A DNA stretch of 14,427 nucleotides from CAYRML01 sp050942825 (GTDB lineage: Bacteria; Bacillota; Dehalobacteriia; UBA4068): contig JBMNOA010000036.1 in assembly GCA_050942825.1 (NCBI GenBank), positions 1 through 14,427 of the forward strand. Direction: 5' to 3'. The notes under the pieces are model-generated. The model had not been told where the DNA came from, did not search any database, and worked only from the letters and a program-made list of their open reading frames with translations. Both the position numbers and the translations under genes were made by a program. This document shows positions 1 through 6,878 of the stretch, one piece after another (the first letter of the stretch is position 1; each line of letters opens with the position of its first letter).

Positions 1-1568
1 TATTAACACTGATTCCTGTTATAGTATGTGCATTTTTACTTATAAAAGTAAAAATGCAGACAATTTGGTGTGCTTTGGTGGCATGGATTCTGGTAATGAT
101 TATTGCTCTTGTATTTTTTAATACTCCATTATCTGTCGCATTGAGAGCTAGTGTGCATGGTGCTGTGACTTCCTTGCCTATGGCTTTAATGGTATGTACT
201 TCAATTTTTCAGGTTGCTTTCATGGAATCGACAGGCGCCATAAAAAGACTTGGAGTTTTTCTCAAAACGATATCACCCGCAAATGTTGAAGCCCGAACCA
301 TGATTGTAAATATTGGTGCAGGGACAACTTTAAATTCGGTTGGTGCAAATCCATTATCTTTCTTGCCCCCAATTTTAAAAGACTTGGGATACTCGAAACT
401 ATTGTGTATTGCTTTACCGGCTATTGGTTTTGATGCACTTTGTACATATTCTATGATGGCTGCTCCTCTTGTTGTATTTTCTGATTTGACCGGTGTTTCA
501 TTGGTTGATGCTGCAAAATATTTCTCTCTTTATCTTCCTGTTATATCAACAATGATTTGTATAGGTATGTTTGCATTAATTGGTGGAGCAAAAATGGTCA
601 AAAAAGGTTTACTTGTAGCTATTGTTACCGGCCTTGCTGCAGGATGGACTGCATTTGCTATTGCTCATATTCCAGCCCTTGAATCGGCTATTGTTCTTAC
701 AGGAGTTATTGCAGGAGTTGCCGCTATTGCTGCCATGTTGCTTTATCTAAAAGTTACTAAAACCGTTGTTATTGATCGTTCTCTTTTAACTAAGGAAGAT
801 AAAAAGATTGAAGCAAGTATGTCTTTAGGAAAAGCCATTTCTCCTTGGATAATATTAATTGTTTGTTTATTACTTGTAGCCTTTGTTCCCCCGCTTAATT
901 ATTTTTTGAAAGTTAAATTGGAAGGTCCGCTTCAAATAATTCCTTTGGTAACTGCTAAAACCCGTCCATTATGGAATGCATATTTTTGGGTTGTTGTGAG
1001 TACCTTGCTTTCTTTCTTTATTTTACGTCCTACCCGAGAACAACTGCGTGATTTTATGAGAAAATTTGCTAGAAGATCGGTCAAACCAACCCTTACATCA
1101 GTAGTATTTTTTGGAGTTGGTCTTGTTATGAACTTCTCCGGTTACCAAGTACAACCCGATGGTTCTTGGGCATTGTTTGAACCTCTTCAAAACATGGTTA
1201 CTTGTTTATCTCAGGCTTCTGCACAAGCCTTTGGAGCTTTATATCCGTTAATTGTTCCTCCGTTAGGTTTGTTTGGTGGTTTTGTAACTACTTCGGAAGC
1301 TTCTGCTTTGGCGATGTTTTCACCCAGCAACCTGCAAACAGCAGCCATTTTGGGTATAAATGGCCCTGTTCTAGCGGCTGCAACCGGTGTTGCCGGTGGT
1401 TTAGCAAGTGTTATATCCCCCGGAAAGTTGGTAAACGCTGCTGCTACAATTGATGCTATGGGTCATGAAGGTGAAGTAATTAAGAAAACATTTAAAATCG
1501 CTGTTGTCTTAATGTTTGCAGTTATTGTTTTAGCAATGATTTTTAGTAAGACGATATCACCAGTTTAA
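1..1568 (+). CDS. lctP: Lactate permease (LctP) family transporter, 5' end outside window
   Basis: Inner-membrane carrier of the LctP family (TC 2.A.14), whose known members import lactate or glycolate with protons. The reading frame is open from base 3, and the residues before the first in-window ATG (54) are hydrophobic and membrane-like, so the gene starts upstream and ATG 54 is probably internal. About 520 residues are visible, with many hydrophobic segments. The C-terminal part fits the family well: a Gly-rich GLFGGF stretch, then GGLASVISPGKL, then the AATIDAMGHEGEVIKKT tail. Where well-known LctP proteins have a GSNT-like motif after that Gly-rich stretch, this one reads TTSEASA, so the substrate may be another hydroxy- or short carboxylic acid. 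The AOR gene follows after 60 bp with no terminator visible, suggesting one transcript. Family assignment is fairly firm; substrate is open. Confidence 0.8.
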   Translation, partial: LTLIPVIVCAFLLIKVKMQTIWCALVAWILVMIIALVFFNTPLSVALRASVHGAVTSLPMALMVCTSIFQVAFMESTGAIKRLGVFLKTISPANVEARTMIVNIGAGTTLNSVGANPLSFLPPILKDLGYSKLLCIALPAIGFDALCTYSMMAAPLVVFSDLTGVSLVDAAKYFSLYLPVISTMICIGMFALIGGAKMVKKGLLVAIVTGLAAGWTAFAIAHIPALESAIVLTGVIAGVAAIAAMLLYLKVTKTVVIDRSLLTKEDKKIEASMSLGKAISPWIILIVCLLLVAFVPPLNYFLKVKLEGPLQIIPLVTAKTRPLWNAYFWVVVSTLLSFFILRPTREQLRDFMRKFARRSVKPTLTSVVFFGVGLVMNFSGYQVQPDGSWALFEPLQNMVTCLSQASAQAFGALYPLIVPPLGLFGGFVTTSEASALAMFSPSNLQTAAILGINGPVLAAATGVAGGLASVISPGKLVNAAATIDAMGHEGEVIKKTFKIAVVLMFAVIVLAMIFSKTISPV

Positions 1569-1613
1569 TGATGCTACATAAACCGGCTTTATAAATAAAT
1601 TTAGTAAAAGAAT

Positions 1614-1620
1614 AGGAGGG
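1614..1620 (+). promoter_or_regulatory. Ribosome binding site of the AOR gene
   Basis: AGGAGGG lies 8 nt before the ATG at 1629 and fixes that start. Confidence 0.8.
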
Positions 1621-1628
1621 TATATTTT

Positions 1629-3497
1629 ATGTATGGTTATTCTGGAAAAATACTAAAAGTCGATCTGACTGCAGGCCAAGTAAGTACAATACCCCTTGCT
1701 GAGGAAGTAGCAAAGGCTTATTTGGGTGGGTCTGGTTTAGGTGCGATTTTATATGTCGATGCTTGTAACCGCAAGGATATCGCATCTATCGAACCGCTTT
1801 CTCCTGCAAATCCTTTGATTTTTGCTACTGGTCCTATGACAGGTAGCCCTATACCCGTTACCAGCAGATTTGCAGTCGTTGGTCGTTCTCCCCTTACAAC
1901 CTATTGGGGAGAATCCAATGCCGGTGGATTTTTTGGTATGGAACTGAAAAAAGCCGGTTATGATGCCATTGTTATTACCGGTGCTGCTAATAACCCGGTT
2001 CGTTTAAGCATCAAAGATGATAAAGTGGAAATCATACCTGCTAATAATTTATGGGGAAAAGACACTTATGAAGTTCAAACTGCTTTGAAATCTGAAGGCA
2101 GAACTGTTTGTATTGGGCAAAGTGGTGAATTGTTAGCTAATAATGCTGCTATTTCGGCTAGTAAACATAACTATTTTGGTCGTTGCGGTTTAGGGGCATT
2201 AATGGGTTCAAAAAAATTAAAAGCCATAACCGTTAAAGGTAATTCGTATAAATATGAAGGTTATGATACTGAGAAATTAAAAGAACTTAAAAAGGTTTTA
2301 GTGGCTAAAATAAAAGCACATCCTTTTGTACAGGCACTTTCCACTGTTGGTAGTATTTCGGGTGTTGAAGCAGGCAAGGATAATGGTGATTTGCCTACAA
2401 AAAACTGGCAATGGGGTAAATTTGAAGAGGCTGAACAAATTGGTGCTACCAATTTGGCAGAACATTATAGTGTAGGAACCGCAACCTGTTTTGGTTGTCC
2501 CGTTACATGTAAACGTGAAGTAGAAGTAAAAGGTGAAGGTATCTATGATATACCTAAGGGTGCAGGTCCTGAGTATGAGACAGCTGCAGCCTTTGGTAGT
2601 ATGGTTTTGGTAGATAAACAAGCATGTATCATCAAATGTAACGAGCTTTGTAACCGCTATGGCATGGATACTATTACTACAGGCGCAATTATTGCAATGG
2701 CCATTGAATGTTATGAAAAAGGCTATATTACTGATAAAGATACCGGTGGCCTGAAATTAGAATGGGGCAATCCTGAGCTGATCGTTAAACTCGTAGAAAT
2801 GATGGGTAAACGTGAAGGTTTCGGTGAAAAATTAAGTAAAGGTATGCGTCAATTTATAGCTGATCTTGATCCGGCAGCTAAAGATTGTACTTCTGATGTT
2901 AAAGGCTTGCCATCTGCTTTCCATGATGGGCGAACAGTTTGGGCTCAAGGCATTGATTATGCAACTGCAAGTGTGGGTGCAAGTCATGTTCTGGCGCCAA
3001 CTGCCTTTTCTCAATGGGGCATTACTGATTTGACTGATATTATCGGCGAACAAACTCCTCCTTGGACAGCTAATGATAAAGCAAAAGTAGCTAAATTGTG
3101 CCAGGATTTTGGTGCGTTCACGAATACTGCCGCATCTTTTTGTTGTTTTGGTAGTGCTCCTTATTCATCGACTGACATAATAGAATCTGTTAATGCCGCA
3201 ACTGGTTTCGATTATGATCAAGATAGTATGCTGGAAACTGGCGAACGGATCTTTGCGTTGAAACGCTGTTTAAATAATATTTGGGGTGCCGATGAAAAGG
3301 AAGATGCTTTGCCAAAACGGTTGAGAACTCCTGTTATCGGAGGCCCTATGGATGGTAAAGAAGTTCCCATAGATGACATGATTAAAGAATATTACATTAT
3401 TCGTGGTCTTAAAGATAACGGCTGTCTTAAAAAAGAAATTTTGGAAAGATTGAAAATACCACAAAACATAGTCGACAAAATTGAATCACTATCATAA
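1629..3497 (+). CDS. aor: Aldehyde ferredoxin oxidoreductase (tungsten-dependent AOR family)
   Basis: Cytoplasmic enzyme predicted to oxidise aldehydes to carboxylic acids with ferredoxin as acceptor, or to reduce acids when ferredoxin is very reduced. The 622-residue length fits the family. The N-terminal domain (about 1-210) begins with the typical MYGYSGKILKVDLT and contains the TGPMTGSPIP and GRCGLGALMGSKKLKAI segments that line the pterin cofactor in this family. The C-terminal domain carries a [4Fe-4S] signature: Cys287, Cys290 and Cys294 (CxxCxxxC), with Cys505 or Cys506 as the likely fourth ligand. This layout matches the characterised Pyrococcus enzyme. No cofactor-synthesis gene or FeS partner subunit is in the window. 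It follows the permease by 60 bp, and the aldehyde-forming and aldehyde-consuming genes downstream give it a plausible substrate. Family is secure; the physiological aldehyde is not known. Confidence 0.93.
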   Translation: MYGYSGKILKVDLTAGQVSTIPLAEEVAKAYLGGSGLGAILYVDACNRKDIASIEPLSPANPLIFATGPMTGSPIPVTSRFAVVGRSPLTTYWGESNAGGFFGMELKKAGYDAIVITGAANNPVRLSIKDDKVEIIPANNLWGKDTYEVQTALKSEGRTVCIGQSGELLANNAAISASKHNYFGRCGLGALMGSKKLKAITVKGNSYKYEGYDTEKLKELKKVLVAKIKAHPFVQALSTVGSISGVEAGKDNGDLPTKNWQWGKFEEAEQIGATNLAEHYSVGTATCFGCPVTCKREVEVKGEGIYDIPKGAGPEYETAAAFGSMVLVDKQACIIKCNELCNRYGMDTITTGAIIAMAIECYEKGYITDKDTGGLKLEWGNPELIVKLVEMMGKREGFGEKLSKGMRQFIADLDPAAKDCTSDVKGLPSAFHDGRTVWAQGIDYATASVGASHVLAPTAFSQWGITDLTDIIGEQTPPWTANDKAKVAKLCQDFGAFTNTAASFCCFGSAPYSSTDIIESVNAATGFDYDQDSMLETGERIFALKRCLNNIWGADEKEDALPKRLRTPVIGGPMDGKEVPIDDMIKEYYIIRGLKDNGCLKKEILERLKIPQNIVDKIESLS

Positions 3498-3551
3498 AAG
3501 TAATTACCTTACATTTCATTTAAATATTACTTAATTAAAACATCAAATAGC

Positions 3552-3578
3552 TTATTTAAATATGAATATCTTAAATAA
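3552..3578. repeat. AT-rich dyad upstream of the MFS gene
   Basis: TTATTTAA (3552-3559) and TTAAATAA (3571-3578) are exact inverted copies. The pairing extends inward through ATAT/ATAT with a one-base bulge. It lies between the AOR stop and the MFS ribosome binding site and could be an operator or a weak RNA hairpin. The 116-bp gap is very AT-rich, so chance is possible. Confidence 0.35.
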
Positions 3579-3596
3579 TAAATTTAATGTATATAT

Positions 3597-3604
3597 GGAG
3601 GTGG
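3597..3604 (+). promoter_or_regulatory. Ribosome binding site deciding the MFS start
   Basis: GGAGGTGG lies 9 nt before ATG 3614. The upstream in-frame ATG at 3587 would place this site inside the coding region, so 3614 is preferred. Confidence 0.8.
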
Positions 3605-3613
3605 TGGTTTAAT

Positions 3614-5005
3614 ATGAATAAAACAAGTAGTTCTTTTGGAAAGTTATTAGATGAAAAGCTAAAAGATAAAAGATTTCCTATAGCTATAATTACTTTTCTC
3701 ATGATTCTTGGGGTAGCGATGAGCTTTTCGCATAACTCCAGCCCTGCTCCTTTTATTCCATCAATGATAGGATATTTCAATTTAGATCCTGTTATGGATC
3801 AATCTTTAATAAATCTATCCATGTCTATAATGTTTATATCAACGATTCCTGCTACCTTTATCGGTACTTATTGGGAGCAGAAACTTGGCACCAGACGTTT
3901 ATTTACTCTTGCTATGTTGTTTACATGTGTTGGGGTATTAATGGTCTTTTTATCCTCACTGGGGTATGGCGTATTCTTGACTGGTCGTGTTATTTATGGC
4001 TTTGGTTTTGGTTTGGCGCTTCCTTTCTTGGGATCTGCTATTATGAGCTGGTTTAGACCTAGAGGCCGTCAAATTATGACTACTCTAAACGGTATTTTCC
4101 CACTTCTGGGTGCGTTACTTAGTTATACGTTTTTCCCCATATTGGGTGGGGCATATGGAGGAGCTGAAGGGTTGTCTTCCGGTTGGATATTCGGATATGG
4201 ATTTTCTGGATTTATAGTTCTTGCAGTTATAGTTATATGGATTATTACAGTAAGAAAAGATGTTGACAAAATTAATATAGCTGCCGAAGAAGAAAAATTT
4301 TTAGGAATTAAGCAGCATCAAGAAAAAGAAAAACAAAATGTGGTCCTCTGGGCATTGAAAACCAATCAGATCCGTTGCATTATTGCCTGCTTTATGTGCG
4401 ATTTTATGATGTATATGTACATAGCAACCGTATTGCCAATCTGGCTTATTAATGCAGGCGGGATGAGTGAAGTTATGGCAAATACATGGACTGCAATAGC
4501 CTTCCCTGTATTTGGTGTAATTGGTGTAACATTAGGTGGAATTCTTACTAATGTTTTAGGCAAACGTAAACCAATCGTTCTTTTTTGCCAAGTATTAAAA
4601 CTGATTGGTATTATAGTTGCAACTCTGGGTTCTGATATATCTACTTTTTACATTATTTTTGGAGTTGCACTGTTTGGACTTGGTAATGGTGGTTGGATGT
4701 CTGCTATGTATATTATCCCCACGGAAATTCCGGGAACCAATGCTTCCAAAGTTGCAGCCAGCTATTCTGTATTCAATTCATTAGGGTTTGTTGCCGGTTT
4801 AATTATGCCAGTCGTAGGTGGAGTGATTGCTACTAATTTGATCGGTAGCAGTGGTATTACAAATGAAGCAGCCCAACTGGCATATGGATATAAATGGAGC
4901 GTTCTTATTCTGGGATTATTTCATATCATAGCAATTATATCTGCTATTAAACTTAAAGAAACCGGACTGGGGAGAAAGAAAAAAGAACTTGAAAAGGCTG
5001 CATAA
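3614..5005 (+). CDS. Major facilitator superfamily transporter
   Basis: Predicted inner-membrane secondary transporter of 463 residues. The hydrophobicity pattern suggests about 12 membrane segments in two halves, joined by a charged cytoplasmic loop after the sixth (around residues 215-250, rich in Lys and Glu). A motif-A-like sequence, GTYWEQKLGTRR, follows the second segment. A related loop, GGILTNVLGKRKPI, sits at the equivalent place in the second half; this repeat is characteristic of MFS proteins. No signal peptide is present. The start at 3614 is chosen for its strong ribosome binding site. The general look is of anion/cyanate/nitrate-type MFS permeases, but no substrate can be read from the sequence. 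Lying between AOR and the aminotransferase, it may import the amine or export the acid product; this is inference. Confidence 0.85.
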   Translation: MNKTSSSFGKLLDEKLKDKRFPIAIITFLMILGVAMSFSHNSSPAPFIPSMIGYFNLDPVMDQSLINLSMSIMFISTIPATFIGTYWEQKLGTRRLFTLAMLFTCVGVLMVFLSSLGYGVFLTGRVIYGFGFGLALPFLGSAIMSWFRPRGRQIMTTLNGIFPLLGALLSYTFFPILGGAYGGAEGLSSGWIFGYGFSGFIVLAVIVIWIITVRKDVDKINIAAEEEKFLGIKQHQEKEKQNVVLWALKTNQIRCIIACFMCDFMMYMYIATVLPIWLINAGGMSEVMANTWTAIAFPVFGVIGVTLGGILTNVLGKRKPIVLFCQVLKLIGIIVATLGSDISTFYIIFGVALFGLGNGGWMSAMYIIPTEIPGTNASKVAASYSVFNSLGFVAGLIMPVVGGVIATNLIGSSGITNEAAQLAYGYKWSVLILGLFHIIAIISAIKLKETGLGRKKKELEKAA

Positions 5006-5054
5006 TTATTTAATTCAATACAAACTATTATAGCTACCAATACCTTCCAAAAAT

Positions 5055-5164
5055 CAGCCGAGATTAGACCAGAGACAATCCTCCTTTCCCTTTCAATACC
5101 ATATATCATTCACCATACACCATACACCATACACCATACTATTCTCTGGTCTAAATTATGGCTG
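5055..5164. repeat. Imperfect inverted repeat enclosing a tandem repeat
   Basis: The arms are 5055-5075 and 5143-5164. Each has CAGCC at its outer end (as GGCTG on the right). The inner 12 bp, TTAGACCAGAGA (5064-5075) and its reverse complement (5143-5154), match exactly. The 67-bp interior holds a pyrimidine-rich tract and the CACCATA repeats. It has no T run on either side and no coding content. It could be a small non-autonomous repeat element or a long RNA hairpin. Confidence 0.6.
5111..5138. repeat. Tandem repeat, four exact copies of CACCATA
   Basis: Four consecutive perfect 7-bp units sit in the loop of the surrounding inverted repeat. Identical copies of this kind usually vary in number between strains through replication slippage. 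Confidence 0.9.
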
Positions 5165-5187
5165 GATATTTATTATTATATTTATAA

Positions 5188-5210
5188 AGAAAGAATCTAA
5201 GATTCTTTTT
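5188..5210 (+). terminator. Weak terminator-like hairpin downstream of the MFS gene
   Basis: AAGAATC (5191-5197) and GATTCTT (5201-5207) pair around a TAA loop. The stem can extend by three more pairs into the following T run. It is low in GC and about 185 bp after the MFS stop, so termination would be inefficient. Confidence 0.35.
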
Positions 5211-5363
5211 AAACGCTAATAATGGGGAGATAAATATAGTGAAAAATAAATCGATAAGGGGGCACGGATACTTAAATTAGATTAGCTGATAATACATTGC
5301 TTATGGATGCAGAGTAGTACTAAATACATTATTGGAGAATTTGAGTTTTAAGTGTAAGTTTTA

Positions 5364-5384
5364 ATATTGTCTTTTTGACAATAT
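5364..5384. promoter_or_regulatory. Palindrome upstream of the aminotransferase (candidate operator or leader hairpin)
   Basis: ATATTGTC, five T residues, then GACAATAT: a perfect 8-bp dyad ending 13 bp before the ribosome binding site and 27 bp before the start codon. The TTGTC-N5-GACAA core resembles a dimeric-repressor operator, but the regulator family cannot be named. As RNA it would form a small hairpin just above the ribosome binding site. Confidence 0.5.
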
Positions 5385-5397
5385 ATAAAAATAATTT

Positions 5398-5405
5398 AAG
5401 GAGGT
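5398..5405 (+). promoter_or_regulatory. Strong ribosome binding site of the aminotransferase gene
   Basis: AAGGAGGT lies 6-7 nt before ATG 5412, one of the strongest sites in the window. Confidence 0.85.
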
Positions 5406-5411
5406 AACACC

Positions 5412-6755
5412 ATGGTAGATGTAAAAACTATTTATCCGAATTTCCTAACTGTAGAAGATGCTTTGAAGTTTGACAGAAAAACCGCTATGGATCTTCAACT
5501 CAAACATTTGAATCAATACAGGACTCAAGCGGGTATTGATGTCGGATGTACTGATGTTATCGTGAAAGCTGAAGGTTGTTATTTATGGGATGTTGATGGT
5601 AATAAACACTTAGATTTTATTGGTGATGTCGGTGTATATTGCTTAGGTATTAATAACCCTTTTATTATTGGAGAAGTACAAAAATATTTGGCAACAAAAC
5701 CCTTAACCATGGATCCCTTGATGATCCATCAAACAACGGCTGCTTTTGCTCATAATATGGCTATGCTTACCCCTGAACTGACAAGAACAGTTATTTGTGG
5801 TGGGGGTGGCATGGAAGCTAATGAAACTATGTTGAAAATGGTTTTGGTCGCTTCCGGTAGAAAAAAACCGGGTAAAAAAAGAATGCTCACCACTCTAAAT
5901 TCTTTCCATGGTAAAAGTCTTGCCGCCGTGAATCTTGGTGGTAAACCAAAATGGAGAAATTGGATGGAAGACCTCCCGAATTTTTCTTATGTTCCTTTTG
6001 GTGATTTGGAAGCTGCTGCTGAAGAACTAAAAAAAGGCGACGTGATAGCTTTTATGGCTGAAACCATTCAAGGTGAAGGTGGGATCCATGTTCCTCCGGA
6101 TGATTACTTCCCGGGAATCAGGAAATTATGCGATGAAACGGATACATATATGCTTTATGATGAAGTTCAAGCAGGTACTTGTAGAACGGGTGATCTCTGG
6201 GCATGGCAATATTATGGTGACAAAGCTATTCCGGATGCATTCTCCTTCGCAAAAGGAATATCAGATGGTATTCTCCCAGTTGGCGGTGTTCAAGCTAAAG
6301 ATGACCTCTATATGGCAGCTTATGGTTCCTTTGAATCTTGCTTCATGCATACGGCAACTTACCAAGATAATCAAATCAGCGGTGCTGTTGCTAATGCGGC
6401 CATTCAATTCATTATTGAAAACGATGTATGCAATGTAATCAAAGAAAATGGTAAATATTTAAAAGGTCAAATTGAAGCATTGCAGTCGAAATATCCAAAT
6501 GTTATTAAAGATGTCCGTGGTCGTGGATATATGATCGGTATTGAATTCGGGACTAACTCTAAAGGTGAATACTATACTATTCCTGTTTCTGCTTTAATGG
6601 CAAATAAATACAGAGTACATACAATGTTCAGTTCCAATGACGAAAGAGTTGTTCGTGTATATCCTAACTTTGCTGCTACTAAAGAAGATTTTGCATGGTA
6701 TCTTGATGTATTTGAAAAAGCTATTAATGAAATTGTTGCTGAAATGGGTGAATAA
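5412..6755 (+). CDS. Class-III PLP-dependent aminotransferase (omega-amino acid/amine type)
   Basis: Fold-type I, class-III aminotransferase-like enzyme of 447 residues, predicted to move the terminal amino group of an amine or omega-amino acid to a keto acid, leaving an aldehyde. Lys281 in FAKGISDG is the expected Schiff-base lysine. Asp250 in YDEVQAG is the residue that contacts the PLP ring nitrogen. FHGKS and AETIQGEGG are family landmarks. Two cofactor-region motifs are unusual: GGGGMEANE (130-138), where most relatives have S-G-[ST]-E-A-N-E, and HTATYQDNQ, where relatives usually have HTxTFGGNP. These changes leave room for a different substrate or a lyase activity such as that of phospholyase-like class-III members. 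ALDH1 follows after 123 bp and could take the aldehyde. Family is firm; substrate is unknown (taurine, GABA, beta-alanine, 5-aminovalerate and putrescine are candidates). Confidence 0.88.
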   Translation: MVDVKTIYPNFLTVEDALKFDRKTAMDLQLKHLNQYRTQAGIDVGCTDVIVKAEGCYLWDVDGNKHLDFIGDVGVYCLGINNPFIIGEVQKYLATKPLTMDPLMIHQTTAAFAHNMAMLTPELTRTVICGGGGMEANETMLKMVLVASGRKKPGKKRMLTTLNSFHGKSLAAVNLGGKPKWRNWMEDLPNFSYVPFGDLEAAAEELKKGDVIAFMAETIQGEGGIHVPPDDYFPGIRKLCDETDTYMLYDEVQAGTCRTGDLWAWQYYGDKAIPDAFSFAKGISDGILPVGGVQAKDDLYMAAYGSFESCFMHTATYQDNQISGAVANAAIQFIIENDVCNVIKENGKYLKGQIEALQSKYPNVIKDVRGRGYMIGIEFGTNSKGEYYTIPVSALMANKYRVHTMFSSNDERVVRVYPNFAATKEDFAWYLDVFEKAINEIVAEMGE

Positions 6756-6764
6756 TATAAAACC

Positions 6765-6800
6765 CCCAATAGGAGAGTAGCCAAATACTCTCCTATTGGG
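6765..6800. repeat. Perfect 15-bp stem-loop between aminotransferase and ALDH1
   Basis: CCCAATAGGAGAGTA (6765-6779), loop GCCAAA, and an exact reverse complement (6786-6800), starting 10 nt after the aminotransferase stop. No T run follows on the + strand, so it is a poor intrinsic terminator there; a T run follows only in the opposite direction. A role in mRNA 3'-end protection, processing or partial termination fits better. Confidence 0.75.
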
Positions 6801-6878
6801 TTCCAAATCTTGAAAATAATATTAAATATCGCAATTATAATTATTTAGTTTAAGTAATTATTAGGGGGTTGGATATAA

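Larger units (their letters stand above)
5006..5411. other. 406-bp non-coding region between MFS and aminotransferase genes
   Basis: It contains a large inverted repeat around a 4x7-bp tandem repeat (5055-5164), an AT-rich hairpin with a T tail (5188-5210), a possible 13-codon reading frame (5239-5280) and a palindrome close to the aminotransferase start (5364-5384). No convincing sigma-A promoter was found, though one is expected here. No known riboswitch class was recognised. Confidence 0.6.

Noticed and set aside
54..56. ATG at 54 as the true start of the permease
   Set aside because: The frame is open upstream to the window edge, those residues are membrane-like, and no ribosome binding site precedes the ATG; the gene is treated as truncated by the window.
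2298..2621. 107-codon frame on the - strand inside AOR, and similar antisense frames
   Set aside because: They overlap strongly supported genes and have no ribosome binding sites or recognisable domains.
3587..3613. Nine-residue N-terminal extension of the MFS protein
   Set aside because: The strong ribosome binding site at 3597-3604 would fall inside it; the start at 3614 fits.
5111..5138. CRISPR-like array
   Set aside because: The units are 7 bp, directly adjacent and without spacers; this is a simple tandem repeat.
5259..5277. Sigma-54 promoter suggested by GGGGGCACGG
   Set aside because: The -24-like half is good, but no TTGC-type -12 element follows at the right distance.
5375..5397. 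TTGACA inside the palindrome as a -35 box
   Set aside because: A -10 at normal spacing would fall on the ribosome binding site, and none is visible; it is more likely a by-product of the palindrome.
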